Shown piece after piece: positions 1 through 10,480 of a DNA stretch of 64,000 nucleotides; the stretch's first letter is position 1, and every line of letters starts with the position of its first letter. The translations under genes were made by a program, and so were the position numbers. The stretch lies in the NCBI RefSeq assembly GCF_003589595.1, contig NW_020654080.1, positions 10,239,628-10,303,627 of the forward strand, in the 5' to 3' direction. Source of the stretch: Hyposmocoma kahamanoa (Eukaryota > Arthropoda > Insecta > Lepidoptera > Cosmopterigidae). The notes beneath the pieces were generated by a model. The model searched no databases, had not been told where the DNA came from, and saw only the letters and a program-made list of their open reading frames with translations.

Positions 1-187
1 GTTTCGGGCCCTTTACAGGTCCCATGTCCCAGTCAACCGTGACCATGAGACCTGTAAAGGGCCCGAAACGTCGGTTTGTTTGAAAAAACAAATATACGCG
101 ATTTAAATCCGGAAAAATAGTTTCATTTCCTAGTCCTACATACTAAAAAAATCGCGAAGTTGTACAAACGCGAAAACCTAAGAACTC
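1..187 (-). repeat. Palindromic (snap-back) repeat family P, cut by window edge
   Basis: The first 70 bases form a near-perfect stem: gtttcgggccctttacaggt at 1-20 pairs with its complement at 50-69. The arm then runs through tttgtttgaaaaaacaaata and aatagtttcatttc, and ends with the family tail (complement of cttaggttttcgcg) near 170-187. The same order, in either orientation, recurs at 2455, 2915, 8586, 13073, 25015, 30945, 46196 and 61407. The other arm lies outside the window. Family function is unknown; no coding potential is seen. Confidence 0.75.
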
Positions 188-1284
188 TATATAGAGCACT
201 ATTTTCTAAACTTGAACTTAAAGCTTCGGAGGAAATCCAGTTTTACGGAAACTCTTGAATACAAAGGTCCTATATCGTCATCTTACAGTGAATACCTCGT
301 ATGTGATTTCTATGTAATTTTTCAGGACGAAGATAAAAATGTGCTGTAAAATGTAGTAAACGCAATAATGTTTGTAGTTAAATTTTAATTAGTTAAATTA
401 TACCTCTTTCAGATACTATATTACTTTAAATAATATACTTGAGCAATCAGTTTATAAGTTTTTCCTTAACAAAAATCAGTAAAACGAACTATGTGAAAAC
501 GTGTACTGGTTTCATAGTACACTTTTTGTTACATGTCATTGTAATTTTGTTCGTAAACATACAGCTAGTAATTAAATCTATTATTAAAGCGTTAATTTAA
601 CAATTTTAACTTTATATAGATACAGTTTAGATCTCAATGCTATTTATATACTTAGTTAACTAAGCCAACATGTCTATTTTAAGAAAGAGATCGGATAACT
701 CAAAATTAAACTGCGTAACTGTAAGATAATTTATACCTTATCTCTAAGCCGTTAAGGTAAACTTTTCGTTACGTTAGCGAACTAATGAACTAATAAAAAT
801 AAAATGAAAAAGAATGTTTGGAATTAAATTTAACAATGTTACAAATCGACTTTCGTTAAACTCGAATGGCTTCAAAGTTTGGACTTTAGAATATAGAAGG
901 CTTTAGGCATGAAATGCAATGAATTACTAATACGCATTCGTCTCTTTGCATAAAGTGATGACGTCACGAGTGCAATGACCGACCGCTGGGCGCGTTGCAC
1001 TCGCGGCAAATTTATAGCGACCTTGAATGTGCTCTATAAACTACATGTATTATGTATTGGACAATATGTACGTCGCTGCTCTACAAATGTACTTAGTAGT
1101 ATTTAAAGTATGGAATAAAGGTACAAAGGATTCTAGCATAAAATGCAACTGATTGAAGCAAGCGTAATTACTTTCGATATTGACAAGATATTGCATATTC
1201 AACCTACAACTGAACACTAATAATGCTGATTTTGTGCTATCCCGTTAGATTTTTTTAATATGCCAGACAGCGAAATCAATTGCC
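188..1284. other. AT-rich stretch, no gene recognised
   Basis: No convincing frame or repeat. The only notable patch is 955-1015, less AT-rich, with an exact TGACGTCA (CREB/ATF-type octamer) at 959-966 followed by an inverted pair cgagtgcaa/ttgcactcg. This may be chance. Confidence 0.4.
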
Positions 1285-1475
1285 TGGTCTCAAACTAGGG
1301 CATTCTTTGTACTATGAGTACCAGAGCAACGGCATACACTCCGGATCACTTCCAAGAACATCCAGACGAAAACCAATTTTGAAAAGTTCATTTCCCAAAT
1401 TGGTCCACGCGGGAATAGAACCCGTGACTTCCATATCAAGCGCCCACAATGTGCACCGTTAGGCCACCGAGGTCA
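1285..1475 (-). mobile_element. tRNA-derived SINE, family B
   Basis: On the minus strand it starts cctcggtggcctaacggtg (A-box-like) and has ggttctattcccg (B-box-like, 1411-1422 region), the two internal RNA polymerase III promoter blocks of a tRNA-derived head. A unique body follows, with tcatttcccaaat and tactcatagtac. Parts of the same body recur at 31914-31995 and 63383-63490. It is not a functional tRNA: no acceptor stem can be closed. Confidence 0.7.
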
Positions 1476-1706
1476 ATATGTTTCTTATAGGAATGTCTAT
1501 GTACCTATGTGATTTGTATTTGTTAGAGAAATCTATATACATAGTACAGTCAAGGTTCATTGACCTACAACTTATTACTATACTTATCGTCAGCAGCAAT
1601 AGAGTTGAATTTCAATCGCAAGTGTCAAGCTTAATTATACTTATGAAAAGCAACTTGCGTCCTTAATTGAGAAAATAGTTAGTAACTAACTTTTACACAA
1701 ACTTTT

Positions 1707-1735
1707 TTTTATGACATCAAGTGACGGGACGAACT
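1707..1735 (-). mobile_element. SINE family D, 3'-end fragment
   Basis: tttttttatgacatcaagtg plus cgggacgaac is the complement of the A-tailed 3' end of family D (see 34848-35152). Only the last ~30 bases remain. Confidence 0.6.
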
Positions 1736-1745
1736 TGAAATGCAT

Positions 1746-1999
1746 CGACTCATCCGAAGAACAGAGTCCGATGTGATTATATAGGGAAAAGAGAATAAGT
1801 GCGTTACGAGAATAATTTCCTTATTCAAAGTAAGTCCTATGTAAACCTGTTTTGAGAATTTATATATCTTATTTCGTTAGGAAATATAAAATCGAACAAC
1901 GGTCGATAGGACATCCACAGCGAAGAAAAACGAACGAAATGTACTATTATCTCAGAACAAGTAGTCTTGCACATAGATCTTTGTTCTACGGATGAGTCG
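1746..1999. mobile_element. MITE family M1, copy 1
   Basis: 254 bp bounded by inverted ends of about 30 bp that begin cgactcatccg on the left and end cggatgagtcg on the right. A second copy at 51945-52200 matches along its whole length in the same orientation. No reading frame spans it. I see no clear target duplication at this copy. Confidence 0.8.
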
Positions 2000-2454
2000 A
2001 CGTATTCGATAGAGTTAGTAAAACTTTAAAAATATTTAAACCGTTTATTTACCACACGCAGTAATACGAACAGAACATAATGATAATAATACACAATATT
2101 GTTGGAACGACAACAGTGCGTGGAAGGAACAGGCTCAGTTTAATCCTTGTGGCTGTATGCCACAAGGTACTAAGCGGTACTGAATTTCAGCCTGGCCTTG
2201 TTGACACTTCGTTTTTCAACATAATCCAATTTAACTACAGCACCGTCACGATAAACATCGAATATTAATAATTAAATGTGTTGAACCTATTAACAACATT
2301 TAATATATTAATTTTAAAAAATATATATGACTATGACTACGTGCGACTAAATAACACGAGTTCTTAGATTTACGCGACCATTACACATTAATTATTAACA
2401 CATAGCATTTCCTATAACTATTTTTACGGAACTAAATAGCGTACCTATAATTTG
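2000..2454. other. AT-rich, nothing recognised
   Basis: No repeat, promoter or reading frame above background was seen. Confidence 0.4.
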
Positions 2455-2575
2455 TTTTTCAAACAAACCAACAGGCTTCATTTCACTGACCTATAAAAGG
2501 CTCAAAACTTTGGTTGGTTTGAAAAAACAAATATACGCGGTATAGATCCTAAAAATAGTTTCATTTCCTATAAAT
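2455..2575. repeat. Palindromic family P, diverged copy
   Basis: tttgtttttcaaacaaacca on the left pairs with ggtttgaaaaaacaaata on the right around a short centre containing cctataaaagg. The copy ends in aatagtttcatttcc. The outer tail is missing. Confidence 0.6.
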
Positions 2576-2914
2576 TATTATAGTTTTCACATATACATAT
2601 AACGCAAGACTTAATATTCCATACAGTGTTTTACTTTTTCACTGTTGTGCGTAATTGAAAGTAGATTTGCCACAACAGGAAATGCAAGTCCCTTACCTAT
2701 ATAAAACAGTGCACAATTAATTTATCAGGATCCGGTGACATTATATCGCGTTGCTATTACAATTATATTGTAACTCAAAATATGTGAAATTCAAGATTAT
2801 ATCATTGCTGAACGCAAAATAAGACACACATATACATGTGTGTGATAGATCTGGTTAAAATATTAAGTTATTTGTTCGTTTTATTTTTTAATATAATTGG
2901 CAAATAGGACATTT

Positions 2915-3045
2915 TTAGGTTTTCAAGATTGTTACACATAGGCAATGAAACTATTTTTAAATCGCGTGTTTTTGTTTTTTTAAACAAACAAACGTTTCGG
3001 ACCTTTTATAGGACCCATGGTCACGGTTGGGTCAACCGTTGGTTG
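2915..3045 (+). repeat. Palindromic family P, left arm and centre
   Basis: Begins with the family tail (aggttttcaagattgttaca), then aatgaaactatttt, then aaacgtttcggaccttttat and ccatggtcacggttg. The centre is short and the right arm is absent or replaced by the AT hairpin at 3064. Confidence 0.65.
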
Positions 3046-3063
3046 ACTCGTGAAAACGTAAAT

Positions 3064-3109
3064 ATATATATAGTTTCAATTCCTAAGTAGGAATTGAAAC
3101 TATATATAT
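3064..3109. repeat. Perfect 22-bp-arm hairpin
   Basis: Arms 3064-3085 and 3088-3109 are exact complements around a 2-nt centre (ttccta-ag-taggaa). The tttcctaagtaggaaa core appears again at 3229-3241. Confidence 0.8.
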
Positions 3110-3129
3110 TGTTTGAATATATAAATTGT

Positions 3130-3372
3130 TTGAAACCTATACATAAATTTTAATCAACTTTCACGAGAAGTGAGTAATTATTTTTGCATCGATTCTGAAA
3201 AATACATTTTTGGAGTTAATACACTATTTCCTAAGTAGGAAATTGTTTAGGTGTCCTGTTGTTAGATTAAAAACTTGAACCTATACATAAATTTTAATGA
3301 ACTTTCACGGGAAGTGAGTAATTATTTTTGCATCGATTCTGAAAAATACACTTTTCGAGTTAATGCACTGTT
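3130..3372. repeat. Local direct duplication of ~95 bp
   Basis: The unit at ~3132-3230 (cctatacataaattttaa through tttttgcatcgattctgaaa) is repeated at ~3277-3372 with a few substitutions, separated by about 50 bp. Confidence 0.75.
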
Positions 3373-4544
3373 GTAATACACTATTATAATGTGTTAGTGG
3401 TATTACTTCAGTACTTTCATCCATTGACACATTTCGATTACGCTTGTACCAAGCTTTCCTATCACTATTAAGTACATTATTATTGTAACTCGCAAACTAT
3501 GAATACTTCAGCTATTAATTAATTTTCTGCGAAAGTCGCAGAAGTCATTGTTGTTTGCAGGCTTCTTATTTATTAACTTTGTAAATTCAGACTGCAGTTT
3601 TAAGTAGTAGTAAGACTATTTCATTCATTCATTCTCTCATTCAAAAAAAGAGTAGTTAATAAAACTGTTTTAAGAAAATTATTGTAAAATGCATTTGATT
3701 TGCTATCGTCATTAAAAGAATTGTATAGTCTGATTGAACGGAAAAGTATCTTTATTAATTATTATTATCCTTAAGGGCGCTTTCAAATTTAACGCTGATA
3801 GAAGCGCTGCAGCAGTGTAATTTAAAGTAATTTACTTCAGTAGTATTTTACTTTTAAAGCAGTAATCAAACACCCCAGTCTTGAATATAACTTTCAAATA
3901 TGGTAATAAAAAACCTACGTTAAACGTGAAACTTACAAGGTTTCCGGGTTTCTTAAAATTCGTTTTCGAAGTGATATGATGTACGCGATATTGGCGAACA
4001 AAGATGGCCACTAGCTTTCACAACTGAACTAACGTCGTCCATTTTGTAAGAAAATCATAAGTGTAGCAAGTGCAGAAAAAATCGCTTTTTCATTATTTTT
4101 CATAACCATACGTCATCTGTACAATTACCTTAGCTGTTGTTTGCATATAACATAAATATATTTTTGTTGATACGTTCTTGTGTTTTATGTTACATTTCGA
4201 GTGTTCAAAAGTGTGCCAACATTGACTAACGTTACGAAGCTTTTAACTGCACAAGACATCAACTAGACTACACAATGTAACGTAAAACACAAATTTACTC
4301 AAATCCATAATAGGTTGTTTATTAAATAAAGGTAAACAGCCGCGTTTCTCCCGCACTTACATCATTGTTGTGACAGTGACTGCGTGGTACGCATGACACA
4401 CCTTCAGAAACCGTTATTTGACCTGGATGCTGAGTACTGTGTCTTTGTGCAGGGCCAAAACTGCAATCGAACATGACAATTTGACAGTAAAAAAAGTCAA
4501 AGAATATACAAGGAACAGTAGAACGCACTGAACGCCCTTCTCAA
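3373..4544. other. No gene recognised
   Basis: AT-rich with scattered short frames and no homology I recognise. The 68-codon minus-strand frame at 4322-4528 has no recognisable motif. Confidence 0.35.
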
Positions 4545-4730
4545 CTTATGTTTCCCTGAGATATAAGTTGACAAATCCCATGTGCCTATAATTTCACCAG
4601 CACCCTTACCCTTTAAACCCGGAACGCAGTAATGCTCCCATTACCGCAGAAATAGGAAAGGTGGTGGTAAGGTGTACTTCCCTGGACGAACTCTTTCACA
4701 AGGAGCTCTACTTAGTAGTAGAGTTTAGTA
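4545..4730 (-). mobile_element. SINE family D, partial copy
   Basis: Complement of family D 5' half: ends in ttcacaaggagctctactta and contains acaaatcccatgtgcctata. The A-rich 3' part is missing. Confidence 0.75.
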
Positions 4731-5189
4731 GTCTAAACTACGCGTATTTATGTAAATAAACAAAGGGGATTAAGCAAGAATAACATTCTCGAAGACGGTA
4801 TTTGAATACTAAGCCAAAATCATTAAATCATACGGTCAGCTACAGAATCGTGTTAACGACTCGCACCATAATTCTTGGCCATGATTTTCAAAATTATAGT
4901 TTAATATTTGTCAGTACCTTAAAAACAGAAAATAAATGTATATAAGCTAAAACCGGGTTATATGACACAATCCTCGACAAACAAGCAATCATCTGAGCTC
5001 TAGGTTTGGAATGCGTAGGAAATTGGATACTTACGAAGCAAGACTCAAATATTTTAAGGTACGCCCTCTCCAGTACAGACGTGTGATACTGGACTATTCC
5101 ACACTGTTTAAAATTATCAACTTTGAAATAGACTCAAGTGAGATCTTAAGCCACGTACCACGTACCATGTACCTCTAACAATGTCTCAA
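4731..5189. other. No gene recognised
   Basis: AT-rich; a doubled ccacgtaccacgtaccatgt lies at ~5152-5171. Nothing else stands out. Confidence 0.3.
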
Positions 5190-5545
5190 TAATGATCCTA
5201 TTTTTCGCATGTTTAGAGCTCATAACAACTATTCTAAAGATTTGGACTTATTCTCCTATAGTCGGAATACTTTTTTAAATATTTGTAAGGAGAAGCTGAA
5301 CATGTTGGATATTTAAGAATCTCATTGTTTTTATGTACGTGTAACATGATTTTTTGCTATTATTTTTAAGTGCAATTTTTTATTATTATTGTGTCTAATA
5401 CTCTGTTAATTTGTAAATACTTTATTGATTTCGCAAATGCCGTGGCTGTCATAGGAATACAAATTGACTCCTATTGTAATGAATGTTAACTTTAAGCATA
5501 TTCACAGTTTGTATTCTGTAGCTATGCCAAAAATAAATAAATAAA
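5190..5545 (+). other. Possible LINE 3' end or old 3' UTR
   Basis: A 40-codon open stretch (NDPIFRMFRAHNNYSKDLDL at its start) ends at a stop near 5312. An AT-rich tail follows, ending in aataaataaataaaac (~5531), which offers stacked poly(A) signals. This is the shape of a non-LTR 3' end, but I do not recognise the family. Confidence 0.3.
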
Positions 5546-6304
5546 ACTAAAAAAAAAGGATACGATAATGACGATGCTTTGGAACAAGCCCTGCTAGCTT
5601 TCTGTTATGTCTTCTAATGCCACAATGATCTTTGTCACTTTTACATACATAGGTTTTAATTAATTTGTTTAAATAATTTGGTTTGTAAGTTTGAAATACC
5701 AGCAGAGAATAAAGTACCAGGCTCGGAAAAGTAGGCCAAAGTATGTTTTGGTTTCAACCTCAAATTGTTGAGCAATTTTAACCAGCGACTCGTGTAAACC
5801 GCAAATGTTCACTGCAGATAATTTTGTGTACAAACTGCATCGTATATTATACGTAAACCTTCAGTTTAGATCTCTAAACAAGTACCCCCACGATAAACGT
5901 TCTTCGGCAATTGCAACGCGATTTATTGGCGTTTCCACAGTTCTTCAGAAAATGACGTATTGACGGATCTTGTTCCGTTGCACTAGAAGCGATATTCGAA
6001 CAAAAATTTATAACTTGACGTACTGTTGACTACTTCTTAGTATGGATTTCTAAATGTTACTATGCTTACTACATAATATAATTCCATCTTGAATGTTTAC
6101 TCGTAAAGGTATAACAAAATTTTTACGAAAACAAGTTCTCCCCGGTTTTCCAAATTCAAATTTTCAATCAGGATTTATGGAAATGACGTTTAGTATACCA
6201 GTTTCAAAGGTCACTAACAGACTTTCAAAATGGCCACCGTAAAGAAATTTCAGAAAATTAAATTACTAAAGAAATGTATTAAATACAAAGATCGAACACA
6301 AAGA
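5546..6304. other. No gene recognised
   Basis: AT-rich without a supported feature. Confidence 0.35.
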
Positions 6305-6375
6305 AAAAATCCTTCGACCCGACAGGACTCGATCCTGTGACCGCGGGATTCTGTTCCCATTGCTTTACTAACTAA
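6305..6375 (-). repeat. tRNA-like SINE head fragment
   Basis: On the minus strand ggatcgagtcctgtcgggtc resembles a B box and T arm (GGTTCGANTCC class), preceded by cccgcggtcac. There is no complete cloverleaf, so a decayed SINE head is more likely than a tRNA gene. Confidence 0.5.
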
Positions 6376-6465
6376 AATCAATACTTAATTACTAAAGATT
6401 AAATTAAAATCGTCATAAATACATATTTTTCCTGAATATACTAAATATACAAGACAAATGTGTAT

Positions 6466-6632
6466 TTTAACCCCGCACTAGGGAAACCCTGTATCGCGGA
6501 TGCCATGGACACACTCAAACTCACGAGAGAACTAAATGTAGGCCATACAAGTATTTCTCCCGGCCCGGCAATCGAACCCAGGTTCTCTGCGTGGCAGTCC
6601 AGCATGGTAACCGTTCGGCCACAGAGGCACTT
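6466..6632 (-). mobile_element. tRNA-derived SINE, family A
   Basis: Minus-strand order matches the type copy at 45039: tggccgaacgg A box, a B box, cgggagaaatacttg, then the diagnostic end (complement of ccccgcactagggaaaccct). The copy has short internal deletions. Confidence 0.8.
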
Positions 6633-6797
6633 AAAATTACAAGCATATGAGACCTGTGAACTTATGTCTCATGGTGACATGGACAGTGGCAGTGGCCCTC
6701 AGATCTTTGTGAATTAAAGCTTTGAATGGTATTTCAACTGCTATGTACAAGTGTGTCGCTTATCACCAGGTGCCCGACTTGTTCGTCCCGTCACAAT
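6633..6797 (+). mobile_element. SINE family D, 3' half
   Basis: Contains the D segments acttatgtctcatggtgac, cctcagatctttgtgaatta and ttgttcgtcccgtcac. It abuts SINE A, so either it was 5'-truncated on insertion or its head was replaced. Confidence 0.7.
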
Positions 6798-7185
6798 AAT
6801 AATAATGTATTTTAATATTGAAAGTAAGCTAAATAATTATAGTTTGGTAGGTAATTGAAATAAAATTTATAACAGTGGTATAACTATATGCAATAAAACG
6901 TATTGGTGCGACACATCGTGCGCCTGCGTCACAAACATCTGTTCATGATTCACGCGGTTACGACTCATTGTGATCGGCGACGACAGGATGCGCCTGCGCC
7001 TTGTTTCTGCTACCCCGATAGAAAAATGTCGCCATAATTAATTTTGCATTTTATTTAATTTTTTTGTTCAATCTTAAGTGTACTTACTTCTGTGTATAAG
7101 TACCTACATTTTCAATATTCTATTAAGTCCTAGTTTCGTAGCTATTTAAGATTTACCGAAATTGACTATGACATTATTAACCTAT
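6798..7185. other. Non-coding stretch with a GC-richer patch
   Basis: At ~6905-7015 the motif tgcgcctgcg occurs twice about 70 bp apart. No gene model fits. Confidence 0.35.
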
Positions 7186-7495
7186 TTTTGTATAATATCA
7201 AGTGACGGGACGAACAATACGTGCAGCTGATGGTAAGCTACACGCCTGTCCATAACAGTTGCAGTGACCCTCACAGCTTTAAATCGCAAACACTGCCACT
7301 GCGCCTGTCTCCCTGAGACATAAGTTGACAAGTCCCATGTTCCTGTAATGTCACCAACATCCTTACCCTTCCAAATCTTCCAAAAGTGTTGGTGATGAGC
7401 ATTACTATGGTGACATTAGATACTGTTTGGCAGAAATAGGTGAGGTGGCAGTATTTCCCTGGACGAACTTTTTTACAAGGAGCTCTATTGATACT
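7186..7495 (-). mobile_element. SINE family D, near full length
   Basis: Starts with the complement of the A-tailed end (tataatatcaagtgacggga) and runs through taacagttgcagtgaccctc to ttttacaaggagctctattg. It keeps both family ends, with a short duplicated-looking stretch near 7370-7430. Confidence 0.85.
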
Positions 7496-7593
7496 TTTGA
7501 CCTATTTTGGCCCAATGTGTTAATTTATTTTACAATTTTCTCCCTGAATACTACTGATATTAAAGATAGTTTGGAGGGATGCTTAACATTCGT

Positions 7594-8568
7594 CAGGGTT
7601 CGAAATTATTCATCGAGACATATGCCGTCGATACATAATTGAAAATGTAATCCCCGTTAACATAATAAACGTTCACATATTACCTTCACATGTTACCTCA
7701 ATTTAAAGTAAAGACAAAGTCTAAATTTCTTACTAAGTGCATTCGCGATGTTTTAATGTCGACTATGAATGTTTTCAAGAAAAAAACATTCCGCAATACA
7801 AAGAAGATTGTCACGATTTTTCACGACTCTTTATTGTTGTGTTTACTTTTGTGGTCTTTCTTTACCACGTAACCATACACGAGAGATTTGACAATTATAA
7901 TTGGTTTATCGAGATATATATTTTCTGCGATAATTATCTAATATATAACCTATAGTTGTCCATATATATGTTGATTCATAGTTTTGTCTCTTTAATATTT
8001 GACTAAAAATAACAAACAGTGACAAAACTAAATAAACACGAAGAAAAATCTGAAATAAGACAGATTTGGTTGTAGACACGTATTTGCGCGTTTCTGATAC
8101 AAACACATGAGACGACTTTGCTATTGCAATTGCCGTGGCATTTTTTTTTCAATTAATTTTATAAATATCAAGATTTTTATAAATTACCAATTTTATAATT
8201 ATCAAGATATATTTACCAAAATAATTATCGTGACAATTATCACTTCAAACTTACAAACATACTCGTGTATGGTTACGTGATAAAGAAAGACAAGACATTT
8301 ATTTTGTTACCACAAAAGTAAACACAACATTAAAGAATCGTGAAAAATCGTGATGTTCTTTCTATACATTGTCGAATGTTAATTCTTAAAAACATACACA
8401 CGTCGACATTAAAACATCGCGAATGCACTTAGAAAGAACTTTAGACTTTATCTTTATACTTTAGATGTATTAATTTAGAGTTATTAAAGTAACATGTGAA
8501 GGTAATATGTGAACATTTATGACGTTAACGAAGATTACACTTCCAATTATGTGTCGACGGCATCTACA
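7594..8568. mobile_element. Long palindromic non-autonomous transposon (family H)
   Basis: Arms of about 290 bp face each other: for example gttcacatattaccttcaca at ~7671 and its complement near 8500, and cgtaaccatacacgag at ~7868 with its complement near 8264. Arm identity is roughly 85% by eye. The left end reads cagggttcgaaattatt, a hAT-like start. The middle holds many gataattatc-type words. The centre (7980-8110) also occurs at 26620-26720, 27690-27760 and 63900-64000. The right end is unclear because a family P copy was inserted at 8586. No intact protein is encoded. Confidence 0.7.
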
Positions 8569-8585
8569 AACACTATTCTATCTAT

Positions 8586-8778
8586 CGAGTTCTTAGGTTT
8601 TCGCGATTGTTACACATAGAAAATGAAACTATTTTTCCGGATTTAAATCGCGTATATTTGTTTTTTCAAACAAACCGACGTTTCGGGCCCTTTACAGGTC
8701 CCATGGTCACGGTTGACTGACGGTTTGTTTGAAAAAAACAAATATACGCGATTTAAATCCGGAAAAATAGTTTCATTT
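8586..8778 (+). mobile_element. Palindromic family P, best complete copy
   Basis: Order: a one-sided tail (cgagttcttaggttttcgcg, then attgttacacatag), a left arm (aaaatgaaactatttttccg through tttgttttttcaaacaaacc), a centre (gtttcgggccctttacaggt, ccatggtcacggttgact), and a right arm complementary to the left. It is flanked by actattctatctat (8572-8585) and actattctaactac (8779-8792), 12 of 14 identical, which looks like a target duplication. The tail has no partner on the right side, so this is not a simple inverted-repeat transposon. Confidence 0.75.
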
Positions 8779-8792
8779 ACTATTCTAACTAC

Positions 8793-9359
8793 CAAAATTA
8801 CAAACTTTCTCAATTGCATTTTTAACATTGCGGTAACCATATCTATGAATTACCATCACTCATTAAGTATTGTGCGGTTTATTGTTTTAGATTTTACGTT
8901 TTAGCCAAACGTATAAACTGATATCTGCACTCTATCTGCAAACTGAATATGTATATTACTTACTGTAAATCGCATGTACGATGTCGTGTCGCCATCTCTT
9001 TCACACCACACACGTCAAATTAAACACACACTCTGCTCTCCTATAAAAATTGTAATTTGCCGATTGCGTACGTAGATTTCGATATATTTGTCCGTTTCCT
9101 TAAAACCCTAACGACTGCTAAGCTTAGACTTCAGAAAACAGCACTATATCATTAAAAAGGTTAGTCAATCAACAAGTTACAATAAGTATGGTTCGGGTCG
9201 CTGATCATATTAGAAATGCTAGATCTTTATCAAGTAAAGTTATGTTGCAAATGTGTTGCATTTTGATAACTTTTTTGCAATTTAATTTTAGTTTTTATTT
9301 GAAAATTATCAATTACGCTGAATTTGCTGGCAATAAGACAGAAACTAAATAAAATATAA
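8793..9359. other. No gene recognised
   Basis: AT-rich. The short frames at 8713-8904 and 8643-8840 are reads through family P and flanking DNA. Confidence 0.35.
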
Positions 9360-9849
9360 AATAAAAGCCTGTCACCTGGCGCAGTTGTTTGAAAAAATAT
9401 CTCTCTGCCGACCGTGGTTCGTGGCATGATCGATAGCGAGAGGTCCTGGAAAGCGTGATGACCGCTCTTTTGCGAAACCGTCCTTTTGCAGATGGAAGTG
9501 GCGGAGATAGACAGGGAGGCTGCGGCCATTGTCGCGATCTGGCGCCGGAGAACAAAGAAAAGGAGGCGTGACTTTTGTCGCCATCTTCCCCCTTAGAGAG
9601 CCACGGCGACGAACGTAGGGACACACGTCTGACGTCTGCATGTGGCTCGAAATGGTGTCGCGTGCACCCGCACGTAGGTTATGAAGGTATGTCTCAATAG
9701 GTATGAAGGTAGGCTCAGCCCGGAAACGGGTAGGCACTACTTGGAAGGATGCTTCGGCGCTCCCAAGTCAGCACATGGTGCAGAGACGGGTGCCGAGGGG
9801 TTTTAGTGAGTAGGAGTCTCACATAATCTTCCGTCTTTACCCTCAGGCG
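9360..9849. other. GC-rich patch, possibly old transposon 5' DNA
   Basis: A clear rise in GC. On the plus strand an ATG at ~9493 opens a 34-codon frame rich in Arg/Lys and ending at tag ~9597. Further right, gggtgccgaggggttttagt at ~9790 resembles leader sequence I associate with insect non-LTR elements, but this is memory, not a search. Longer minus-strand frames here (up to 121 codons) overlap in several phases and look like GC-driven accidents. Confidence 0.3.
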
Positions 9850-10316
9850 GAAATATACATATATTTATCAATTGTTGCCACTGTTTTATTTTAACCTAAT
9901 TAAAGTAAATAATCTTATGAGTAAATCGCTCTCGCGACCTCGTCCGCGTTACTCATTGACCAATATCCGCACCCGCAAGAGATTAGCGTATCCGCTTTAT
10001 CATCGGACCCGCTTCAGTAACATAACCAAAACAATAGTAGCGATCTATGAATCATCCTCTGGAGCAGTTTACATTTCGTCATATTATACAATATTTATGT
10101 TTGATATTACCGTTGAGCTGCTAATGCGTGGATCCAATTAAGTAAACCTATAATACAGTGTATCTACATTATTGTGATAGATTTGTACTGCGTGTCAATA
10201 ACATATAAATATGCAGTGATAACAAAGTAATCGAAATATAGCATAATCACGTATAATTTCCTAACATTGTCGATATTGTAAAACATTATTACAATCCGCC
10301 ATGTTTATTTACTTGC
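9850..10316. other. No gene recognised
   Basis: An 89-codon plus frame (9872-10141) has no recognisable domain and mixed codon choice; I do not call it a gene. Confidence 0.35.
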
Positions 10317-10480
10317 CTTCCTGTTGACGTATTTCCCGAACGTTATAAACTTGGGCCTTTTCAAGGCGCGATTGAATAGGCATTATTTAGGTGCATGCTA
10401 CATCGTCGAACTTATCATCACTTTCCATCAGGCGAGATGGAGGTCAAGTGAGCACTTACTTTTTATATTTAAAAGAAAAG
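10317..10480 (+). pseudogene. LINE-J tail: C-terminus of a non-LTR reverse transcriptase plus 3' UTR
   Basis: Carries the shared run cgaacgttataaacttgggc, cttttcaaggcgcg, then ctttccatcaggcgagatgg. In fuller copies this reads as the FPERYNLGLFKVRVNRHYLG end of a Jockey-like reverse transcriptase frame. Only the last ~35 codons and UTR remain. Confidence 0.65.

Noticed and set aside
9230..9737. Three overlapping minus-strand frames of 99-121 codons
   Set aside because: All phases are open together in a GC-rich patch, which suggests composition rather than coding.
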